Shown in pieces: positions 32,414 to 37,903 of a stretch of 37,903 bases of DNA (the stretch's first letter is position 1; each line of letters starts with the position of its first letter). The notes beneath the pieces are model-generated. The model was not told the origin of the DNA and ran no database searches. It saw nothing but the letters and a program-made list of their open reading frames with translations. The translations under genes were made by a program, and so were the position numbers. Source of the stretch: Patescibacteria group bacterium (GTDB taxonomy: Bacteria > Patescibacteriota > Minisyncoccia > Phycocordibacterales > UBA2100); contig JAKFXQ010000004.1 in NCBI GenBank assembly GCA_021731295.1, positions 1-37,903 on the forward strand, in the 5' to 3' direction.

Positions 32414-32482
32414 CCTGCCTGGACTCGAACCAGGAACCCCAGAGGTATAAGCTCTGTGCTCTAACCATTGAGCTACAGGCGG
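32410..32482 (-). tRNA. tRNA-Ile (UAU)
   Basis: Acceptor CCGCCTG/CAGGCGG, D stem GCTC/GAGC with GG in the D loop, anticodon stem CAGAG/CTCTG with loop CTTATAC (anticodon TAT), T loop TTCGAGT, discriminator A, no encoded CCA. U36-A37 allows t6A. Reads AUA directly. Most bacteria use a CAU tRNA modified to lysidine by TilS instead. Confidence 0.9.
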
Positions 32483-32568
32483 ATTCTCCACCGTTATCCA
32501 GTTGATGACCGGAACAAGGCGGGTATGGACAACTGTAGTGCACTTTGCCGCTCGATTCAAATCGTTGC

Positions 32569-32574
32569 TACAAT
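32569..32574 (+). promoter_or_regulatory. -10 box, leaderless DUF218-like promoter
   Basis: TACAAT, 6 nt, then ATG at 32581. TTGCCG 18 bp upstream is a possible -35. Confidence 0.6.
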
Positions 32575-32580
32575 CCGCGC

Positions 32581-33330
32581 ATGTCGGAGACTCCCCGCAG
32601 CCCCTCGCAAAAGCCAGAGTACTTCGACCCAGAATACACAGAATCGCGTCACGCGTATGTGGAACGTTTGCGTGCACTCGCCGAGGCAGGCGCACCCGAA
32701 CCTCATGAGGACTGGGATGCGGTGTACGTGTTCTCTGGGCCCGAACTCACGTTGGACCCAGCAGAGCGCCCGAAGAACCAAGAGAACAATACCTACAACC
32801 AGACACTCACACGCCTTGAGGCAGGCTTCATGGTAGCCAAGAAAGTCACTGCTCTTCGTCTGAAGGCGACTGGAGTGGAGAAGGGCGTTTCGGCAATCAC
32901 ACTCGACGACCTGGTTGCGCACGGTCCCAACATATATTTCGATGGCTACACACAGCACAATGAGCTTCTCGCGAACATGATTGCCCAAGGCGAGCTTTCC
33001 AAACAGTTCGGTTTTCCGGACACGAAATTCATCATCAGCGGTACCGGGACGAAACACACTGGCGATCAGTTCGCGCACTTCCCGTTGTCGGTTGTCGCAG
33101 AGAGCAGAAAAGTTGTTCTTGTTTCTGACCTCTACCACATCCCCCGCATCGAACAGTACTTTGGCTCTAAGAACGATGTGCATCAGTTGCCGCGCGAGAA
33201 ATTCGAACTGTACTTCCACGACACATCACGCATCGCGATGAAACAGGCGCTCGCGGAGGCACGCAAGACGTATCCGTATGAACAGTCAGGTGACCTGACG
33301 CCACGCTCAAAACTTAACGAATCGATTTAG
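32581..33330 (+). CDS. DUF218/YdcF-like protein
   Basis: 249 residues, soluble. The pattern AVYVFSGPEL ... NQTLTRLEAGFMVAKKVTAL ... PDTKFIISGTGTKHTGDQ ... RKVVLVSDLYHIPRIEQYFG matches the order of DUF218 (YdcF/SanA/ElyC-like) signatures, mainly the final VTS-x-YH-x-x-R-like motif. No membrane anchor, unlike many family members. Substrate unknown. Start at 32581 by -10 box spacing; ORF ATGs at 32545 and 32557 would cover the box. The 3' end overlaps the convergent malic enzyme by 17 bp. Confidence 0.65.
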   Translation: MSETPRSPSQKPEYFDPEYTESRHAYVERLRALAEAGAPEPHEDWDAVYVFSGPELTLDPAERPKNQENNTYNQTLTRLEAGFMVAKKVTALRLKATGVEKGVSAITLDDLVAHGPNIYFDGYTQHNELLANMIAQGELSKQFGFPDTKFIISGTGTKHTGDQFAHFPLSVVAESRKVVLVSDLYHIPRIEQYFGSKNDVHQLPREKFELYFHDTSRIAMKQALAEARKTYPYEQSGDLTPRSKLNESI

Positions 33331-34456
33331 CGACGACCTTTGCGACGCGCTTGTCGAACATATCCGGCAGAATCTTTGTCGCCGTCGGTTTCTTCACGAG
33401 TGACGCGAGTGCTTTCGCTGCCTTGAGTTTGATATCGTCAGTAATCTTTCGCACACCATTGTCGAGTGCGCCACGGAAGATGCCTGGAAACGCCAGTGAA
33501 TTGTTGACCTGGTTCGGGAAATCCGAGCGCCCCGTTGCAATAACAACGGCGCCTCCCTTCTTTGCTTCATCCGGCATGATTTCCGGTGTTGGGTTAGCGA
33601 GCGCGAAGACTATCGCCTTCGGTGCCATGAGTTTGATGTCGGACGCTTTTGCGAGACCGGGGCCCGAGACGCCAATCAAAACATCGGCGCCTGCAAGAGC
33701 CTCCTTCAAACCACCCGTGATGTGACTGAAGTTCGTGGATGCGGCGAGTTCGAGCTTGTGCCGTGTAAGATCCGCCCTACCTTCGGTGATGATGCCTTTT
33801 GAGTCGAGGATGAGAATGTTTGTGGCGCCCGCGACACGGAGTAAATTCGCCGTCGCAGCTCCCGCCGCACCAGCGCCTGAAATCACGATGCGCGCGCTCG
33901 TGAGTTTCTTCCCGACTACCTTGAGTGCGTTGATGAGACCAGCAAGAACAACGATTGCGGTCCCGTGCTGGTCGTCATGCATGACCGGGATATCGAGCGC
34001 CTCGACAAGCCGACGCTCGATGTCGAAACACTTTGGCGCGGCGAAGTCTTCGAGGTTAATGCCGCCGAAACCAGGAGCGATACGCAATACGGTCTGGATG
34101 ATTTCTTCTGGGTCCTGTGTGTCCAACACGATGGGCACCGCATCTACGTCGGCGAACGTCTTGAAGAGTGCCGCCTTGCCTTCCATAACCGGCAGTGCGC
34201 CAAGAGCGCCAATATTCCCAAGCCCAAGGACCGCCGAACCATCGGAAATGACGGCGACCATACGGCCCTTCATCGTGTACTGTCGCGCGCGCTCCGCATC
34301 CCCCTTTACGTACATAGAAACGGCAGCAACGCCCGGAGTGTAGACGAGCGACAAATCCGCCCGATTCTTCACTTTCGCGGCCGGAACGATACGTATTTTC
34401 CCCTGCAATTTTTTATGCAACGCGAGCGCTTTCTTGTCATTTGGGGATGTATTCAT
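33314..34456 (-). CDS. NAD(P)-dependent malic enzyme
   Basis: 380 residues. Oxidative decarboxylation of malate to pyruvate. N-terminal domain with LSLVYTPGVAAVSMYVKGD, MVAVISDGSAVLGLGNIGAL, PVMEGKAALFKTFADVDAVP and GGINLEDFAAPKCFDIE (metal-binding acidic residues), then IPVMHDDQHGTAIVVLAGLI and the Rossmann domain with IVISGAGAAGAATANLL, and FALANPTPEIMPDEA. It matches the short bacterial form without a phosphotransacetylase domain. It could link a reduced carbon metabolism to NAD(P)H supply. Confidence 0.97.
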   Translation of the reverse strand: MNTSPNDKKALALHKKLQGKIRIVPAAKVKNRADLSLVYTPGVAAVSMYVKGDAERARQYTMKGRMVAVISDGSAVLGLGNIGALGALPVMEGKAALFKTFADVDAVPIVLDTQDPEEIIQTVLRIAPGFGGINLEDFAAPKCFDIERRLVEALDIPVMHDDQHGTAIVVLAGLINALKVVGKKLTSARIVISGAGAAGAATANLLRVAGATNILILDSKGIITEGRADLTRHKLELAASTNFSHITGGLKEALAGADVLIGVSGPGLAKASDIKLMAPKAIVFALANPTPEIMPDEAKKGGAVVIATGRSDFPNQVNNSLAFPGIFRGALDNGVRKITDDIKLKAAKALASLVKKPTATKILPDMFDKRVAKVVAKSIR

Positions 34457-34463
34457 GGGCGGC

Positions 34464-34469
34464 AGTATA
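34464..34469 (-). promoter_or_regulatory. -10 box, leaderless malic enzyme promoter
   Basis: TATACT, 7 nt, then ATG at 34456. Divergent from the DUF5765-like promoter, with only 42 bp between start codons. Confidence 0.65.
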
Positions 34470-34485
34470 TCATTTCCACTTGTAG

Positions 34486-34491
34486 TACAAT
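34486..34491 (+). promoter_or_regulatory. -10 box, leaderless DUF5765-like promoter
   Basis: TACAAT, 7 nt, then ATG at 34499. Confidence 0.6.
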
Positions 34492-34498
34492 GCCGCGC

Positions 34499-35215
34499 AT
34501 GTGTTGGAGCGGCGAAGCATCAGCAGCAATAGCCGCAGTCGGAATCGCCTCGACCGCGTACGCGATTTACAAGAAGGAGCCGCCCGAGCTCTACCTCCCG
34601 CTTGCGTACTTTTCGTTGATGGAGTTGCTGCAGGCGTATACCTACAGCGTCATCGACCAGTGCGGCATGACGGGCAATCAGGTCGCGACACTACTTGGGT
34701 ACATGCATATCGCGTTTCAACCGTTCTTTATAAACATGATGGGCATGTATTTCATCCCGCCCGAAGTACGCGAGAGAATACGAACAACCGTATACACCCT
34801 CTGTTTTGTCTTCGCTGTTCTCATGCTCGTCCGACTCTACCCTCTGCCGAGCGTACCGATGTGCGAGCTGGGCTCGATGCTCTGTGGCACTCCACTGTGT
34901 TCCGTTTCGGGCAACTGGCACATCGCGTGGAATATTCCGTATAACAACCTTTTCGGCGACATCCCGCTCTATGCTATGGTCGGCCTCATTCTGCCCGTGC
35001 TCTATGGTTCATGGCGTGCGAGCATTTATAGCTTCGTCGCTGGACCGATTCTTGCGTACCTCCTCACGAATAATCCGAACGAACAGCCCGCAGTGTGGTG
35101 CCTACTTTCAATTGGACTACTCCTTATCGTCGTGAAGACGCGAATACGCGACATCCTCCACGTGCGCTCGTGGTTCTTGTGGCCGCGAAGCTGGCTCGAG
35201 AAAAGCTGCTCATAG
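34499..35215 (+). CDS. DUF5765-like integral membrane protein
   Basis: 238 residues with about seven hydrophobic segments. The N-terminus MCWSGEASAAIAAVGIASTA, then YLPLAYFSLMELLQAYTYSV, GNQVATLLGYMHIAFQPFFI and the cysteine-containing loop MCELGSMLCGTPLCSVSGNW are characteristic of the DUF5765 family as I recall it. Function unknown. The frame is open far upstream, but those residues come from the antisense strand of the malic enzyme gene. Confidence 0.85.
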   Translation: MCWSGEASAAIAAVGIASTAYAIYKKEPPELYLPLAYFSLMELLQAYTYSVIDQCGMTGNQVATLLGYMHIAFQPFFINMMGMYFIPPEVRERIRTTVYTLCFVFAVLMLVRLYPLPSVPMCELGSMLCGTPLCSVSGNWHIAWNIPYNNLFGDIPLYAMVGLILPVLYGSWRASIYSFVAGPILAYLLTNNPNEQPAVWCLLSIGLLLIVVKTRIRDILHVRSWFLWPRSWLEKSCS

Positions 35216-35244
35216 ACAACCAAAACACCCCTGGCGCACGACGC

Positions 35245-36624
35245 CTAGTACCGCACGCCGCGTATAAAGACCGCTTCTACTGCCCCCGGCATATTCCTAT
35301 CTACGAGCGCGGACCACTGCACCTTCGTCTTCAACTCCTCGCGACGCACACGCGTCGACTTCTTCGTGTTCAGTACTGTGAATGACGCGACATAGCCTTT
35401 CTCAATCTTCCCAAATCCTTTGCCCCACTTTTGTTTCGGAAACTGTTTTTTAAGATGCGGATTCAGGAACTGCCCTGGATAATACGCCGTGACGCGCGCA
35501 ATATCTTTGGCACTAAATCCGTGCTCTTTCATGAGCCACGCGCAGACGAGTGCATAGGTATCGAGCCACGGAGCGCCGCTGTGATTGTTCTCTTCGCACG
35601 TCGCGAGATAGAGTGAACGGTCTTCTTTCTCTATCGCACGTGCAACATCGGCGAGCGATTGGCCAGGAAAACGCTCCGCGAATTTCTTGAACGCTGAATA
35701 CTTCTCTTCTTCTGTGTGCGGCGCATGATCGGTCGCGAGAAACTGGATGAAACCGCTCTTCAAGCCCTTGATGAGCGCAGTCCGGTCAGCGGGAGATTGT
35801 ACAGCCGGATTCATCTGTATCTTTGTCCAGAGCGATGGATCCGCGTCAGTCATCGACGTATCAAACAAGAGATGGAGCGGAGACACTTCGAGCACAATGT
35901 CGCACCCGCGTTTTCGATGAGCCTCAATCATCTCGAAGCTTTCGCCTCCCGTTGACCAGTGACAGAGTTTGGCGTGAATCTTGTACTTCTCGATCAAGGG
36001 CAGAAGGATGCGCAGGCCTTCGTTCACACATTCACGCGGACGGCGCTCCGTGTGTGTCCTGCCCTTTGCACTCGCTTGCACAATAGGTTCGTATTCGACG
36101 TGGAATGAGATGTGGTGACCTTTGTAGCGCGATAGGATGACGTCCAGCTCGCTCCCATACGTGACGGTCAAATCGCCGACCGACTTTCCGAAATAGAGTT
36201 TATAGAAATGCTCACCCGGCTTCCCCAGTGGACGTGTCTTCGTGTCGATGCCGAGATAATTGAAAATGGATACCGGATGCGCAAGTTCGCTCACTCGTTT
36301 CCGGTGCCAGTCGAACTGCGAGCGCCCAACAACCGGATTCGGCGTATTCGGCATCGCCGCAACCGCAACAACGCCACCATGCAGAGCCGCGTCAGCGGCC
36401 GTTTTGTACTCCTCTTTATAGACCTGTCCACCCGTATCATCCTCACGCGCATGGATGTGCACGTCAGCGAATCCGGGAAAGATAATGCAGTCGCGCCCGA
36501 AATCATGCTCCACCTTTTTTGTCGGTTTCCCAATCCGTGTAATAAGTCCCGTCTTCTCATCAACTGTTATAGCGGCCTTCTTTGGCGCGCCCTTATGCGA
36601 TGCAATGAGTCCTTGAATAGTCAT
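35245..36624 (-). CDS. pyrC: Dihydroorotase
   Basis: 459 residues of the amidohydrolase superfamily. Cyclises carbamoyl-aspartate in pyrimidine synthesis. Metal site: HxH in ADVHIHAREDD, Lys region GGQVYKEEYKTAADAALHGG, later His in AKLCHWSTGGES and in EVSPLHLLFD, Asp in IQFLATDHAPHTEEEKYS. The C-terminus returns to a beta sandwich (GFGKIEKGYVASFTVLNTKK). Start at 36624 (MTIQGLI) from the -10 box; the ORF runs further upstream. No other pyrimidine gene is in the window, so hydantoinase-like activity cannot be excluded. Confidence 0.93.
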   Translation of the reverse strand: MTIQGLIASHKGAPKKAAITVDEKTGLITRIGKPTKKVEHDFGRDCIIFPGFADVHIHAREDDTGGQVYKEEYKTAADAALHGGVVAVAAMPNTPNPVVGRSQFDWHRKRVSELAHPVSIFNYLGIDTKTRPLGKPGEHFYKLYFGKSVGDLTVTYGSELDVILSRYKGHHISFHVEYEPIVQASAKGRTHTERRPRECVNEGLRILLPLIEKYKIHAKLCHWSTGGESFEMIEAHRKRGCDIVLEVSPLHLLFDTSMTDADPSLWTKIQMNPAVQSPADRTALIKGLKSGFIQFLATDHAPHTEEEKYSAFKKFAERFPGQSLADVARAIEKEDRSLYLATCEENNHSGAPWLDTYALVCAWLMKEHGFSAKDIARVTAYYPGQFLNPHLKKQFPKQKWGKGFGKIEKGYVASFTVLNTKKSTRVRREELKTKVQWSALVDRNMPGAVEAVFIRGVRY

Positions 36625-36630
36625 GCGCAC

Positions 36631-36636
36631 AGTATA
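36631..36636 (-). promoter_or_regulatory. -10 box, leaderless pyrC promoter
   Basis: TATACT, 6 nt, then ATG at 36624. It fixes the start inside a longer open frame. Confidence 0.65.
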
Positions 36637-36659
36637 CGGGAGCATGTTTGGCCTGCTAC

Positions 36660-36687
36660 TTGTCAGACAGTGGACGCACCGTATGAT
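36660..36687 (+). promoter_or_regulatory. Full promoter of the 82-aa protein
   Basis: TTGTCA at 36660-36665, 16 bp, then TATGAT at 36682-36687. It is followed by a leader of about 20 nt with AAAGGAGG 6 nt before the ATG at 36714. The most canonical promoter plus Shine-Dalgarno in the window. Confidence 0.7.
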
Positions 36688-36713
36688 GCGCGTACAGGGA
36701 AAGGAGGTGCATC

Positions 36714-36962
36714 ATGCGATGCCCCAAAAGCAGGCGCATCTGCCTGAGGCGATTGTTCTCTACAAACTGCATCGTGATAGACCGGCGCTCGGTCGTCTGT
36801 ACGCTCGAGTGCGCAGATTCGTGGGCGGACCGTCGCAAACGTGCGGCCAAGTCTGTCAGTTCGGTGTATCAACGATTTTTCACGGCACGATTCAGTCTGC
36901 ATCGCGTGCGCACAGTGAGAGACGAAGACCTCAAGAAACACACCGAGGTCGGCGACCAGTAA
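36714..36962 (+). CDS. Small basic, Cys-containing protein
   Basis: 82 residues, not recognised. Rich in Arg (MRCPKSRRICLRRLFSTNCI; SWADRRKRAAKSVSSVYQRF) with five cysteines in the first 35 residues, ending DEDLKKHTEVGDQ. No membrane segment. The strong evidence is upstream: consensus promoter, leader and near-perfect Shine-Dalgarno, with a terminator 7 nt after the stop. The basic charge suggests nucleic-acid binding, which is an inference. Confidence 0.65.
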   Translation: MRCPKSRRICLRRLFSTNCIVIDRRSVVCTLECADSWADRRKRAAKSVSSVYQRFFTARFSLHRVRTVRDEDLKKHTEVGDQ

Positions 36963-36969
36963 TGGTCTT

Positions 36970-36993
36970 GCGGCCGCTCGAGAGAGCGGCCGC
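36970..36993. terminator. Terminator between convergent small genes
   Basis: A 10-bp GC stem GCGGCCGCTC/GAGCGGCCGC with a GAGA loop, between the stops at 36962 and 36997. No strong T-run. Confidence 0.65.
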
Positions 36994-36996
36994 GCG

Positions 36997-37257
36997 TTAT
37001 TCCCACCAGGACCCTTTCTTGAATCCGAGCTCTCGCGCACATTCATTCGCGACTTGGCGTAGCTCTTCGAGCGCTGTCTGATTCGAAATGACGACCGAAC
37101 GCTGAATGTCCTGTTTGATAGAGCCGAGAGCAATCACTGTGCGAGCAAGACGCATCTTTGCCGCGAAATCGTGTATCTGCGCCTGCATTTGCGGCGTGTA
37201 TGCCTTCTTCCCGGAAAAAATTTGTTCGTCCTCGAAGAATGCCGGTTCGGGTCGCAT
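36997..37257 (-). CDS. Hypothetical protein, 86 aa
   Basis: Not recognised. Mostly helical by composition (PQMQAQIHDFAAKMRLARTV; TALEELRQVANECARELGF), soluble, ending KKGSWWE. It follows ftsH on the same strand, with its own TAGAGT box 6 nt before the ATG. Confidence 0.6.
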   Translation of the reverse strand: MRPEPAFFEDEQIFSGKKAYTPQMQAQIHDFAAKMRLARTVIALGSIKQDIQRSVVISNQTALEELRQVANECARELGFKKGSWWE

Positions 37258-37263
37258 GCGGAA

Positions 37264-37269
37264 ACTCTA
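37264..37269 (-). promoter_or_regulatory. -10 box, leaderless promoter of the 86-aa protein
   Basis: TAGAGT, 6 nt, then ATG at 37257. Confidence 0.5.
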
Positions 37270-37280
37270 GCACGCAACGA

Positions 37281-37903
37281 CTATACAACAGGCTGGTGCT
37301 CGATATCTTGTTTCTTCTTCGGCATGATGCCGTTGGTGATGAGAATATGCTCGAAGTCGTCTCGTTCAATCGTCTCCATTTCAATGAGGTGTTTCGCGAT
37401 GGCGTCCAAGGCTTTGCGGTGCTCCGTCATGACGTGCTCCGCCTTGTCGTAGGCCGTGGTGATAATCTTTTTCACCTCCTCATCGACAATGGTCGAGATA
37501 CTCTCCGACTGCTCCGAGCCCTCCACGCCGCTCCCGAAGAGCGTTTTGCCTCGAGATGCGTCAATTGCCATCGGTCCCACTTTTTCAGACATGCCGTAGC
37601 GCGTCACCATGTCTCGCGCGAGCGCCGTGAGTACTTGCAGGTCGTTTGATGCGCCGGTCGTAATGTCGCCGTATATCATCTTTTCCGCGATGTAGCCGCC
37701 AAGAGAGACGGCGATGTCGTCCTCGAACTCCTTCTGCGATTGCATGCGACGATCTTCGAGCGGCAGCTTCAGTGTGTAGCCAGCCGCGCGTCCGCGAGAG
37801 ATGATGGAAATCTTGTGCACGGGGTCCGCATACGGCAAGACCGACGCGACAAGTGCGTGACCCGCTTCGTGATATGCCGTAATCTCCTTTTCCTTCTTAT
37901 TCA
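37281..37903 (-). CDS. ftsH: ATP-dependent zinc metalloprotease FtsH, C-terminal part
   Basis: Partial: the gene runs off the right edge, and only the M41 peptidase domain (about 207 codons) is present. The zinc motif is intact: ITAYHEAGHALVASVLPYAD (HEAGH), with the third ligand Asp in TTGASNDLQVLTALARDMVT. Also seen: KISIISRGRAAGYTLKLPLE and FEDDIAVSLGGYIAEKMIYG. The short tail ends KKKQDIEHQPVV. A membrane-bound quality-control protease; the AAA domain and membrane anchors would lie beyond the window. Confidence 0.96.
   Translation of the reverse strand, partial: NKKEKEITAYHEAGHALVASVLPYADPVHKISIISRGRAAGYTLKLPLEDRRMQSQKEFEDDIAVSLGGYIAEKMIYGDITTGASNDLQVLTALARDMVTRYGMSEKVGPMAIDASRGKTLFGSGVEGSEQSESISTIVDEEVKKIITTAYDKAEHVMTEHRKALDAIAKHLIEMETIERDDFEHILITNGIMPKKKQDIEHQPVV

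Noticed and set aside
33965-34498. 178-residue N-terminal extension of the DUF5765-like protein
   Set aside because: It lies antisense to the malic enzyme. The family N-terminus MCWSGEA and the TACAAT box 7 nt upstream both place the start at 34499.

Overview
The window is a compact bacterial segment that looks like a Patescibacteria/CPR (Parcubacteria-type, perhaps Kaiserbacteria-like) genome of moderate GC. The case rests on an almost gap-free gene layout, a Parcubacteria-style type IV pilus locus, many small hypothetical membrane proteins, tRNAs with no encoded CCA, a stand-alone riboflavin kinase, and reduced versions of several conserved proteins. TGA is used as a stop throughout, so the Gracilibacteria/Absconditabacteria code is unlikely. 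The lineage is an inference from gene content, not from a marker tree.

Layout: 44-2202 tgt-queA (queuosine); 2192-5076 minus-strand block with a photolyase, a transglutaminase-like protein, small proteins, tRNA-Asp and tRNA-Met; 5111-8126 iron permease-like protein, EamA transporter, GNAT, initiator tRNA and a membrane protein with a HEPN-like tail; 8142-11840 ligA-gatC-gatA; 11876-22832 a complete-looking type IV pilus region (pilM-N-O-P-B, response regulator, pilT-pilC, pilA, pilD and four minor pilins); 22850-25922 PCD, ComF, Nudix, tRNA-Ser, NYN protein and holin-like protein; 26233-29723 recG and a secreted PKD/peptidoglycan-binding protein; 29759-32132 riboflavin genes with Nudix and GNAT; tRNA-Ile(UAU); 32581-36624 DUF218-like protein, malic enzyme, DUF5765-like protein and dihydroorotase; then two small proteins and the 3' end of ftsH at the right edge.

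Expression logic: nearly every operon-leading gene has a TANNNT-type -10 box ending exactly 6 or 7 nt before its start codon, so the predicted transcript begins at or next to the start codon (leaderless mRNA). Genes inside operons start by 4-nt overlap (ATGA/GTGA) or a few nt after the previous stop (for example TGA-T-ATG), without Shine-Dalgarno sequences. Only two genes, the NYN protein (24874) and an 82-residue orphan (36714), show a promoter, a leader and a clear Shine-Dalgarno. This rule fixes several ambiguous starts here.

The most unusual structure lies 3' of four of the five tRNA genes. These flanks of about 180-280 bp are the only sizeable non-coding DNA in the window. They carry a hairpin-rich element (tRNA-strand core GCGAGCCGGGGTCGCG, a hairpin with a GACG-type loop and diverged but still complementary arms, then GTGAC). 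They are bounded by extra direct or inverted copies of the 3' end of the adjacent tRNA. I suggest a family of small tRNA-end-associated elements, either mobile cassettes or structured trailer RNAs.
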